From Saksenaea vasiformis B4078 (taxonomy: Eukaryota > Mucoromycota > Mucoromycetes > Mucorales > Saksenaeaceae), in contig JNDT01001980.1 of the NCBI GenBank assembly GCA_000697055.1, positions 1-29,140 of the forward strand: a stretch of DNA of 29,140 nucleotides, read 5' to 3'. The position numbers and the translations under genes were made by a program. Position 1 is the stretch's first letter, and each line of letters starts with the position of its first letter. The notes beneath the pieces are model-generated. The model had not been told where the DNA came from. It did no database searches and saw only the letters and a list, made by a program, of their open reading frames with translations. Shown here one piece after another: positions 19,667 through 29,140 of this stretch.

Positions 19667-22489
19667 TCAGCGTTGAAACACTGATGGTCGGCCTTGACCA
19701 AGTGAAGAGCATGTTGCAAGCTTGTGTATGTTTCTGCTGGCGTTGACATCAGCCCGCTGCTTGCCAATATAGTTCAAGAATCGGAGACTTGCAAGCCTTT
19801 CATCATAGAAATCAAATAGCTGCTCCAGATTTGGCAATAGTGATTCGAGGTACGTTGCCATTGTCTCTGGGTTTGCTGTCTTCCGCGTTGTGATCTCCTG
19901 TTCTACTGCAAGTATTTCGGTTTCGAGCTTCATTCGCAGGATATTCGCATTCGTCTTCTTGTACCCAGCCATGACATAAAACTCTGCTGTGGACATCTTT
20001 CGAATTTCATGAGGTTCCGTTCTATGACCATTACTGGCTACATAAATCTCCGTCATCCCCGGGTCAGCTCCCCATAAGTCGAATACGTTATTAAGCTCCC
20101 ATTCATCAAAGTCTGTGGCGTCTAGATCTGGTAAGTCTTGTTCCTCTGTTGTTCTGCGAGCAAATATAAAGTCGATTGCATAGCCGTCTGTTCTTACGAG
20201 GTTTGTGAACAATTCTCGAAGTTCATCCAAATCAAGGTCCTCTAAGAGACTAAAGAGCTTATTAGTAAATGATCTTGGTCCAGATATTAACTACCTTCTG
20301 CATCGAATTTTGTTGAAGTCAAAGACTGCTGCGAATTGTCGTGTATCTTGCTTATGTTGCTCTTGTGTCTGTTGGCGAGCCCCACTATGTAGTAACTGAA
20401 CGCCACTTTGACGAAGCAATTGTCGAAGGGTTTGGATATCGATACTGGCATATTGACGCTTGAAACCGTACTGTGGCACCAAAGAGAAAACCTCTGTTGT
20501 TGGACAAATGTAAATGATTCAGGGCGAAAACAGTTCTCACGAGCGATGTTGCTCGAACCGGACTGCTCAATCTGACGATGGTATCGGATTGAATTGCTGA
20601 TCTGAGCTCGAGTGCTATCAATAGTATGCTGTATCTATTCAAGAGATTCGAATGATAAACGCTCAGCGTTGAGATGAGTCGGTTGAGATGAATTGACAGC
20701 TTCCACAATTTTTGTCACTAATCGTGATCGATATCGACGACCAAGTACATCGAATTCTTCAATGGACCGAATCAAAGCAAATGCCCAGCTTCGAGTTGCA
20801 ACCGTCTGGATCTCTTCTGCAAGCTCCGTTTGCTGCGTGTTATACGCCTCTAATTCTTGTAGCATGTCATATAGACTACAAAGGTATATTCCTGGCTGCG
20901 CAGATATATTTTCCAGATTGATTGGTCGGGGCACAGAGTCGAAACTGACAATTATTTCTTCTACTGCAATCTGCAGGTCTTCAGAATGCTGAACAGCCTC
21001 CGGCCACTCAGGGACCGTAACACCTGCACAATAGTCGTAGATATATCCAGCCAGTGCAGTGGCGTCTTTCTTTGTTATATCCTACATACAAGCATGAGTC
21101 AATCATAACGGTAATGACAATATATCTACATACCTCTACAAGGTCTCTCAGCCTAAAATGAAAGTATTTGATTGCGCGAGATTCGAACGTTTCGGTAACG
21201 GAGTTTGTGAAAATAGTAGCTGACTGTACGGCTAACGACGTTAACGCATGGGAATATTGGTACTGTCTCGTTACAAGGGAATGAGGAAATTGTTGAACAA
21301 ATGCAGTGAAAGATTCGGTCCTGACTTCTCTGGGTAACTTCCGGTTGCTGTTGGTGATGTCTCTTCCCAAGACAAGCTGCATACATACATAGAAAAAGTA
21401 CTGAGAGAACAGTATTGGTGGCACCTCTTGGTCGTTGTCAAGTAACTGTAGAATGTAATACATTGCAAAGCACTGTGACTTGATCGCCACCTCGCGGTGG
21501 AAATCGACAAGGTTACTGACATGCTGGATAAATTGGTCCTTTTGATGCTCTGTCAAACGCAATATCGTATCTAATCCGATTTTGCGAACAAAGCGGCGAT
21601 GCTTTTCTCCCAGTAAACGTTTGAGTCGTTCATTTAATGTTTCGGTGTGATCGGGACAGTGCCTACTTCTTCGTGAACCATGTGGTACTTGCTGTTGATA
21701 AATTCCCTTCTCCAGGCAGCTGCTGCATCGATTTGACGCTACGTTCTGGATTGCTGCTGTTTTCCGACGCTTCCCCCTTTGTCTCGCTTGTTTCGAAATA
21801 TCCTTTTCGACTTGTGATAATTTTCGTTTACGGGTGGAAAGAGAGCTCCCAGCAACAGTATTGTCTATAGGATCCAAAATAAATAACTTATCTTCGAACT
21901 TATGTATGGCGTAGTTACCTTCCTGCGCATTAGGATTGAACCTTTTATTAAATGGGCAACTCCTACTTCGTGCATCGCGATGGCCTGCCCTTCCACAGCG
22001 TTTGCAGATTGCTAATACGAAGTAAATAAATTAGTCTAATAAATTATGGTAGTTTGCGCTTTACCTTGCTGTATCTGCTGTTCGCGTTCCTGTCTTTTAC
22101 GTTCAAGTTCGTCAAGTTTTTCCTTCTTCTTGCGTTTCTTGTGTAAGATTATTTGCAAGTTAGACATCCCTGAGTAATCATGATCGCTAGCGGATGATGA
22201 AGGAGCAGCAGCAGAGGAAGGGCCAGCAACGGTGGATGATAGCATGTGACTCTGACGGCTAAGCTGGACGGCTAATTGTAGTTGTGAATCATCATCAGAC
22301 CCACTAGACAAAAAAGCGAGCGTATTAGAAGACTGTGAAATGATACTGTTCCGACTTAACGAGTCTACTGGAGTTGGAGATTTCTTGGTAGCAACAGCCT
22401 TCCCTTTGCTATTAAGTACATTAACAATTATCAAGTGTTGTACGTTTGATATTACAAGCTTACCCTTTTTGCAACTTTTTTGGAGGCAT
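19667..22489 (-). pseudogene. TnpB/Fanzor-like protein with UIM and zinc knuckle, interrupted and 3'-truncated
   Basis: Seven exons join in phase: 22464-22489, 22065-22408, 21919-22011, 21134-21864, 20541-21081, 20295-20493, 19667-20249 (838 codons). The order is: basic MPPKKLQKGKGKA; a UIM-like DDDSQLQLAVQLSRQ (about 47-61); a charged coiled coil; a zinc knuckle CKRCGRAGH...C (126-142); a second Cys/His cluster (CSSC...CPDH); a long helical region; FSLVPQYGFKRQY; then LVRTDGYAIDFIF and LWGADPGMTEIYV (Asp near 707). The last two resemble the segment leading to RuvC-I in TnpB and Fanzor nucleases. The end stops after FLNYIGKQRA, before any RuvC-II glutamate, zinc ribbon or RuvC-III aspartate. 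Codon 547 is TAG (20635-20637). The family link is inferred from motifs; the alternative is a mucoromycete-specific transposon protein of other origin. Confidence 0.6.
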
Positions 22490-25400
22490 TCAGCGAAAAA
22501 ACAGAGGAAGAAATCCCTCTGACAATTTGGAGAAGGACTTTGTCCACTGGTTTACTTGTATAGTAAGAGGAATAGAAGAAGAATGAGTGCTTTACTGTGC
22601 TTTTAGCGATTGAGTCACGTTCTTATATAAATTTTGGATTATCCCTCCCAACCCGCTAGGTACATCGAGTAAGCCAGAAGAAAACTTTGTTTTGGACCAG
22701 GACATGATGAAGTTACACAAAGGCATGCAGGTCGCCTCTATCAATACTTATTTATACTGATATATTTGCTTTGTTAAAAGAGATCCAAGATGAAAAAAAG
22801 AAAAGTACATTTCCAGAAGATTGCATAAAGATAATGGACAGTTGGTGGAAGTTTACAAGAAAATAAACGCTTACATATTTGCTAGGATAAAGCATTTACA
22901 CTCCATAACTTAGAGGCTGTTGTTTCAGATATATAGAGTTGATCATCGTGCAGGATCGAATAAGCTTCTTCTTTTCCGAAATGGTCTCATGCTGCACGGA
23001 AGATCAAGTCATGCAGAAATTGCTAACATTTCTGATTCTCCAACAGCTGATCATAGTGTTGCTCAATTTTTCTCAATACAATAATAAATTCAATTCGTGC
23101 AGATTTCTCATGCTAACTGCAGCATTTACTAGGTATTAAGGACTGAAGCAAGAAGAAACGCTATTTGGAAGGTATACCTTGATCACAGACTTAAACAGCT
23201 AAAGAAAGTTAAAGCATGAAAGCTCGGAAACAGTTGGAATCTACTACTTTCAATGTTACTTATTGCAATGATAATACCACGCTGTAACTTTGCGAAATAG
23301 GACACATCTGTATACATAGCGCAGCCCAAGCAGGGCTTATGCTGCGGCGTGTAGTACGCTTTGAAAGGAAATCTTCATGACATAATGTCACATATGATTT
23401 AGATCAATTCCCCATTAATTCTTCTCGTCTATTTTCAACCATCTGTATTGACAAGGTTACCGAAAACAGACACCAGCATACTATGTATTAGTCTAAATAG
23501 GGCGATCGCCGTATGCATAGCATGAAGAAAAGCCTGATTACACAGAGTACTTAAGGTTTACAAACATTTACATCTACCAACGGTTTTCTCTGTTGTGTTC
23601 TTTTTCAAGGATAACGTTTCCAATCGAACGATCGAACGATAGTAATCGGTTTAGAATTCAAAAATTTCACAGATATATAGGTCTCCGTCCACCATCTTGT
23701 TTTGAGAAACAATATCGCATTTACCGATTTTGGAATGGTTTCTTGCTATAAACTTTATGCACAAGCAATTTCATTGTTCATTGTAAGATTCACTCCAACC
23801 GTGAGGACGCTGATTGCTATTATTAAACAGAAACTTCCCAGTAAATTACCGCCTGTGATGGATAGATAATTTTTTGTTCTGGATGCAAGGAATATGGCAT
23901 GTGCCAGTCCATACGCCTTTGACATGCGCAAGTTACTATAATGCTAGTAATTCTAGAACGAGTCGGACTGAGCTGAAACAAAGTCTAGTTTGCATATGTT
24001 TTGGATTCTGGAGTACTTTGATCCTAATATCCGCTTTAAAACTCATATGTACTGATCAACGTGAACTACCTTCGCTAAAATGATGCACTATAAACTTAGG
24101 TATTGAGTCTTGTAAAAAAGTAAAGCCTATGAGGCCCGATTGTAGATCTTTTATTCTTGTATGAGAATAATATTTATTGCTACTGAGATCTCTTTCAATA
24201 ATCGAATTCAGTAGAATGGTGCCAATATTGCTGGTTTGGAACATCCATATGATATAAGACACTCAAACATGATAAATATCCACGCATATGAAAAATATAT
24301 CAATCTATTTCTGATACTCTCGAAAAATAGCGCGTGAAGTTAATATGAAGTGTAGTCATATGCAGACATACTATAATTTAACCGCCAAAATTGTAAACAG
24401 CGCGCGCTGTCTTTGTACAGAAATTTACTGAAGGATGACGGAAGAGAGATACAATGAAATATCTGTCATGTGAGAAACGAATCGTCCCGTACACTAAAGC
24501 ACATATGGATATTTGAGATATGAGCGTGCATATTTCTAGGTTATGGCATCATGTAGAAAACATAGACTAAACCATTTTGTTTGTTTGTTCAAGGCACAGG
24601 ATACCCGGACGTCGCATATTTATTTGTCTTCTAGATCTAAAGATAATTCTGTATTTACAAAATTTCTGCAGATTGCTTCTATTCTTTATGAAACGTGATT
24701 TTCTACTGCAGCTTCTAAAAGATAACAGGCGGTCAAAAGATAGTTTCCTTGAAGACTCAAATGGAAGCTCTTTCCTTACGCAATTGTCGTATTTTATCCA
24801 AACAATTCATAGAGACATTACAAACTATTGAACAGCACCCACATGCATTGTACATATGATAAGGAGAAGAGGTATACAACGTAGAGAGCTGTAATCGAAA
24901 AATGAAAAAAAAAAATTTTTGGAAAAAGATTGGATAATTTTCTTTGTAGGTATCGTATGGTCAGTAATCGGAATAAGGACTATTGATGTAAAAACTCTTT
25001 CTATAATCTGAAAAAGGTCAAACATCGATATCCACCTGACTCTGATGTCGCAGTCTTTTATATCACTGTGCCCGGTATGCAATTAAATTTTTGTTTGAGG
25101 CTACTATTACTCATGATTTCGCTCGTATACATACTATTCATTGTCTTCAGCTTCACTGTCTCCTGACTACACTGGCTATCATTCGTGGATGCATCTCGCA
25201 TAAACTGGAGATAATGCTGCACATCTGCTTTCAGAGCAAAAACAGTATCTTCATCAAAACTTTAACATTAGCTATATAAATTTGCAAAACTTTTACTTAC
25301 ATTTACTACCATCATCCGCGATATGAACTCGTACAACATGACAATACGCGCAAGAAATAACCTCCGCCGCGCAAAAGGCGAAGTTCCTCCTCCTCCCCCT

Positions 25401-25502
25401 CCCACTACGGGAAAAAACCCTAATTATTGCAGAATCTTGGAAAAATCTTAACAAAAACTTCGGTAAATCTTGCAAAAATCTTACAAAACAAACAAAATCA
25501 AA
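22490..25502. other. Gene-poor, A+T-rich region
   Basis: About 3 kb with no recognisable gene. The first 200 bp should hold the promoter of the nuclease-like gene. Open frames are short and of A+T-rich composition. The end (about 25431-25484) contains several copies of an AAATCTT-like motif right next to the DIRS insertion. Confidence 0.5.
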
Positions 25503-25634
25503 GTTGTGGGTCGTTCCTAGCAACCTCAGTTGACTCCGGGTCGGCCTCCGATGTGGTACTAGCTCTCCGAGCCGCGCTTTATTGGTCTATAAAAATTTTT
25601 TTGTTCCAACTCTAATACATCATATCTTTCTAAG
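25503..25634. repeat. DIRS left inverted terminal repeat
   Basis: It starts GTTGTGGGTCG. Positions 25558-25634 are an inverted copy of the right repeat, while 25503-25557 is unique to the left end and matches the internal complementary region. Confidence 0.85.
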
Positions 25635-25654
25635 CCGCACATCGTGGTCTAAGT

Positions 25655-25948
25655 ATGGAAAGTAACAATGGCAACTCGATACTTAACGTCAAGAAACATG
25701 GAAACTGGAGCTTGAATGCTGATACTTTCGAACGCTACTATTACAAGCCTACGGCTCAAGAAGCCCGAGGAACCCATATCGTCCGATCAATTTTTTCGAC
25801 TACGGAGAACAGTACCACATCGGAGGCCGACCCGGAGTCAACTGAGGTTGTGCTAGGAACGACCCACAACCAACAAGTTGACGAAGGGGAGGCGGAAGAT
25901 GTGGTACTACCCGCCCATTCCCCATGGTACCGTCGTTTCCTGGGGTGA
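25655..25948 (+). pseudogene. C-terminal fragment of DIRS tyrosine recombinase
   Basis: A 97-codon frame contains VKKHGNWSLNADTFERYYYKP, the end of a phage-integrase-type catalytic domain. HGNW corresponds to the H/W box, and the catalytic tyrosine lies in FERYYYKP. Then follow IVRSIF and TTENSTTSE. The catalytic arginine and upstream half are absent: the left terminal repeat ends about 20 bp before the ATG. The last third of the frame (from about 25811) is encoded by the internal complementary region itself. It is not expected to be active. Confidence 0.75.
25811..25908. repeat. DIRS internal complementary region
   Basis: Two abutting blocks meet at 25870/25871. The first is the reverse complement of the element's left end, with a 2-nt insertion. 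The second is the reverse complement of its right end. Together they equal the reverse complement of the joined ends of a circular intermediate. Confidence 0.85.
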
Positions 25949-25990
25949 CCCTCCCACATCCGAAAAAATTTCCTTTCGCACTCACTTTAG

Positions 25991-26102
25991 CTTAGAAAGA
26001 TATGATGTGTTAGAGTTGGAACAAAAAATTTTTTATAGTCCAATAAAGCGCGGCTCGGATAGCTAGTACCACATCTTCCGCCTCCCCTTCGTCAACTTGT
26101 TG
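25991..26102. repeat. DIRS right inverted terminal repeat
   Basis: Positions 25991-26069 are the inverted partner of the left repeat, and 26065-26102 is the unique right end, finishing CAACTTGTTG. Confidence 0.85.
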
Positions 26103-28167
26103 GATTTTTCTAGATATGATGGAGATTATTTGGAGACTTTATGGAGATCTTATGGAGATTTTCTTCCTATAGTGTAACCAAGAATTATTTTTTATGCTGT
26201 TCGAATCAGTTTTGCGTTAACTGGAGCGACCAAGATCATGTAAGTTGGTTCATCTTCTGACGAAAAATTGATGTATTAACGACCGTATATTCAATTTTCT
26301 TTAGAGCAGATTGGAAACTTTGAGCTCGCAGAAGACATATTCGCGCGTACTTCGTATCATTTTCATTCAGCTTTAACAATGCATAAACTCAAAGGATACA
26401 CAGCGATTTTATACTGAATGCCACTGTCTTGGATAGGCAGTGTGTGCAGGGTTCAATGAGGTTGAGATCACGTTTCAGATGGTTCATTTATAAAAGTAAA
26501 TGTTGCCCTTTTCTTTACCTTTTACTTTTGCTTCGATATATACTGCTTCAGAATATAAAAATGAAAATTTCCTGACCGACAGTATTCCTTAACCAAACGG
26601 CTACTGTGACGCTTCCGAAATAGCCTTATACGATCCAATTCAAATTGCTCGTAGATCATATCGGAGTAGTGCTTCTGCAATTGGATGCGATCATCGCGGA
26701 GCAAGCCGCAATAAACATAGTTTCTCGGCTAGTGCAACCTAATCCTAAATATCGTATGGTGGCGTACCCAAAAGCTGCCAAGATACGTCGAAGGAGCTGA
26801 CGATCATGATTCGAGTATTTTCTTCAACATTCGTAGCAGTAGCGCAATAGAAAAAAAAGGAAAGCTACGATCGAAGGATGAAGACAATATGAACTTCCAA
26901 ATTAACGTCGCTTAAAAAGATAACACCAGAAACACGGTAGGCACGAACAATTATGGGCTAACAAAGTTATTTAGGTACAATGTCCTTAGCCTTAAAATAT
27001 CAGGCTTGATAGAGAGGTGATAACGGAAATCTTCGTGATTCATTTCAACTTCTCGATTGGCTTCGAGTACGCGTTTCTATCGTCTAGCAGAAATGCGCAC
27101 AATGTCGTAGATTTACGGCAGAAAGTGAAGAGCGGGACGCACAAATAGTTTAATTCTACACACAAAATTCGAGAGTTACAGACACTTAAAGAAAAAGGAA
27201 CGATAGCAATCATAATTACCTTTCCAGGCCGTTTTTTATGCTATATATATCTAGGCCATTTCAAACTAGCAAGTATATTTTGTAATGAGAAGCAACACTT
27301 GACGTTGTAACGGCACACTTATGTAATTATCATTAATACTGGCAGTAAAATAATACTGAAGAGAGGTTAAGCTACTTGCGGTAGGAAAAATGTACTGTGA
27401 ATAAACACCGGGAAAGCGCAATGTAATCGCCGTTACATTAGGCTGTTTTTATAATGGCGATTCCGTGGCATTCAACCGAATGACCGAACGAAATATTTGA
27501 ATGCGTTAATGCCCTTTGCAACAAACATTTGAAATGAGAGATCACTTCAATACACCCACCTTTTTTTTCTTTCCTCAGAAACACTGCATTATCTTTGGGG
27601 GAGTGACATAGCGCGCTGGGGTTGATTTCTCAAGAGGCCTTTAAAAAGGCGTTTTTTTTTCCTTTTTATGTTTTTTCCTCTTTCGTTTATATCTTCTTTT
27701 GGTAAGTTTTCCTTTTTATACTTCTTGTTGTGCTCAGTGTTGGAGGCCAACATCATCATCATGCGTTCTTGTTGTCCTGGCCAGACATACAAGACGGTGC
27801 AAAGAGCTGGCTACTCTTTGCTGATGATGCCGACAAAAGAGCTTTTCTTTTATACTTCTCTTCTTCTCTCTTTTTTTATTTCTTATTGTTTTCCTTCTTA
27901 TTCTTTCTTTTAACTTTATCTTTTATCTCCTTCTTCTTCTTTTCTCTTTATTACTGCTTTCCTCATTCACTTGCTGCGGCGCAGCAACCCGGTAAGTCAT
28001 CTTCCAAAAGAAATCGTTTTTTACATGTTGCTTAGTTCCCGTAAACACGCGTATCTCGTGTCTTTAACGCGTTTCTGTTTACTTGAACAAGGTACGCTTT
28101 ATGAATCGATCGATCATTTATTCTTTTCTCATTAACTTCCATTTCGGATTTCGCATTCACTCTCAAG
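26103..28167. other. Mostly non-coding region with doubtful exon-like pieces
   Basis: No gene is supported from 26103 to about 27580. A minus-strand frame at 26522-26704 (LRDDRIQLQKHYSDMIYEQFELDRI) looks protein-like but stands alone. From 27590 the plus strand becomes pyrimidine-rich and contains a readable segment (27730-27845: GGQHHHHAFLLSWPDIQ, KSWLLFADDADKRAF), with good donors at 27992 (GTAAGT) and 28092 (GTACGC). These may be 5' exons of the unit starting at 28168, but I could not join them in phase. Confidence 0.3.
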
Positions 28168-29088
28168 CGAACAGTCTCCACTTACTGGTCGGGCCCTGAA
28201 CATTCCACCTTGGTCGAAGTAAGTAAACATTGGATTGATCCTTTCCATTCATTGACATGTTAATTACACATTGCAATCATTTCACGATCGCGTCGGTGTT
28301 ATGCAAACCGCAAATGCCGAATCAAATTAGGTACGTTTTTGTTCTGTTTGTTTCACACGGTGTAACTCAACTATTATAGTTTACGACTCCGAGGCAGGTA
28401 CCATCCATCCATCTCTTTCCTTCCGCTTCGCTTCTGGCGTCAGAATTTGCATAGTCTACTGAGTCTCCACGATCGGTCTTCCTTTTCAAGGTATGTTTCT
28501 TGTGTTTAATGCCATTTTTTTCTCTTTTATTAACCACTTGTATACGCTCTCGATCATGGTACGGCGAGTAGATAACAACTCGCTGTGCTTTGTTCATGCT
28601 TTTTTTTTGTAGATACTCGGGACTATGCAAACCCATGGCCGTGGCTTTACACCATCTATATGCTGCCAGTCCTCCATTGGTCGTCATCCAGTAAGTTATG
28701 CGTCACCGTGCCGAATTTCCAAAGTCGCCCTTTAGGACCTTGGTCCTTTTGGCTGAACTGGTTTCTGAGGAGGAGGAGCTGGTCAGTAGGTAACTTCGAG
28801 AGAGGTTATCTGGCGCATCGTCTTAGAATTAGCGGATTCCTGTCCCGGGATGAAACTTCACAATCCTTTGGCGATTATGATTATGGGATTTCGCGTGTCC
28901 ATTGGATTGATCAGGCTCCTTTGGGTCGGGTATCGGCTTCCCGGGTTTTTTTTTCCGGATTGGAGCTTCAGCTGACTGGTTTTCACCTTTATGGAGTTGG
29001 CCAACACGCGCGGGCCGGCCATGTTCCCAGGGAGATATCCTTAAACTACGTGGCAGCGTGCGTTCTGAGGACAGTCAGTCCGGAGTAA
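28168..29088 (+). CDS. Unidentified multi-exon protein, 5' end unresolved
   Basis: Five segments bounded by GT/AG sites join without a stop: 28168-28218, 28380-28490, 28613-28690, 28736-28789 and 28827-29088. Every junction has phase 2. Readable parts are SPLTGRALNIPPWS, FLPLRFWRQNLHSLLSLHD, YSGLCKPMAVALHHLYAASPP, TLVLLAELVSEEEELVS and ISGFLSRDETSQSFGDYDYG. The last exon continues to a TAA at 29086 and is richer in G+C than the preceding desert. I recognise no domain. It could be a lineage-specific gene or part of a repeated element. The 28679-28789 stretch is also open in another frame without splicing, so exon 4 is the weakest. Confidence 0.35.
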
Positions 29089-29140
29089 CTGTTCTTGGGG
29101 TATTCGCCTGACCGGCTTTCTCCATTGAGTTCTCTTCATT

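Larger units (their letters stand above)
25503..26102. mobile_element. Internally deleted DIRS-type retrotransposon (600 bp)
   Basis: The element has inverted terminal repeats (25558-25634 against 25991-26069, a few mismatches) with unique outer ends (25503-25557 left, 26065-26102 right). An internal segment, 25811-25908, is the reverse complement of the right end joined to the left end: 25811-25870 complements 25503-25560, and 25871-25908 complements 26065-26102. This is the internal complementary region that defines DIRS elements and is thought to template the circle junction. Between the left repeat and this region lies only the end of a tyrosine recombinase. Reverse transcriptase, RNase H and gag-like regions are missing, so it is non-autonomous. 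No target-site duplication is seen, as expected for integration by a tyrosine recombinase. Confidence 0.85.

Noticed and set aside
20635..20708. An intron hiding the TAG in the nuclease-like gene
   Set aside because: A 46-nt GT-AG candidate would put the next exon out of phase with the FSLVPQYGFKR exon; the uninterrupted frame fits both neighbours, so a nonsense change is the better reading.
27730..27860. Reverse-transcriptase active site from LLFADDAD
   Set aside because: A lone F-A-D-D string without any other RT motif, in a short frame, is not evidence of a polymerase.
28367..28687. 106-codon minus-strand frame
   Set aside because: It overlaps plus-strand segments that have consensus splice sites on both sides; its own sequence shows no recognisable domain. 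I cannot fully exclude it.
1..29140. CRISPR array or prokaryotic operon
   Set aside because: No regularly spaced direct repeats were seen, and the genes are intron-rich and eukaryotic.

Overview
The window looks like nuclear DNA from an early-diverging fungus, most likely Mucoromycota (Mucorales-like); I cannot name a genus. The reasons are intron-dense genes with introns of about 40-80 bp, a Rho3 GTPase and a Ptc5-type phosphatase of fungal type, a Zn2Cys6 regulator, a DIRS retrotransposon and a Sel1-repeat gene of a kind I associate with this phylum.

Layout. 286-3236 (-): a 14-exon WDR91 homologue (716 aa), an endosomal Rab7/PI3K regulator best known from animals. 4297-6103 (-): a ten-exon three-RRM Pub1/TIA-1 protein (380 aa) with a 21-nt microexon. 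It is divergent from 6522-7369 (+), a Rho3 GTPase (200 aa), across a purine/pyrimidine-rich promoter. 7842-10728 (-): an 803-aa Zn2Cys6 transcription factor with a 12-nt microexon. 10729-13905 is gene-poor. 13906-16412 (+) is a decayed gene that joins an unidentified N-terminal domain to about eight Sel1-like repeats, followed by another stop-interrupted remnant to about 17020. 17230-18945 (-): a mitochondrial PP2C phosphatase of the Ptc5/PDP type.

19667-22489 (-) is a seven-exon gene with one in-frame stop. It encodes a UIM-like motif, a zinc knuckle and a TnpB/Fanzor-like RuvC-I segment, and it ends before the remaining nuclease motifs. 22490-25502 is gene-poor. 25503-26102 is a complete-ended but internally deleted 600-bp DIRS retrotransposon carrying the end of a tyrosine recombinase. 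26103-28167 is mostly non-coding. 28168-29088 (+) can be read as five exons joined by four phase-2 introns into an unidentified protein.

The window divides into a conserved housekeeping half (0-10.7 kb, plus Ptc5) and a mobile-element-rich half where most coding sequence is broken. The housekeeping genes share no obvious pathway, although WDR91 and Rho3 both act in membrane traffic and polarity. All exon coordinates were worked out by hand from splice consensus and reading phase, so junctions should be treated as models.
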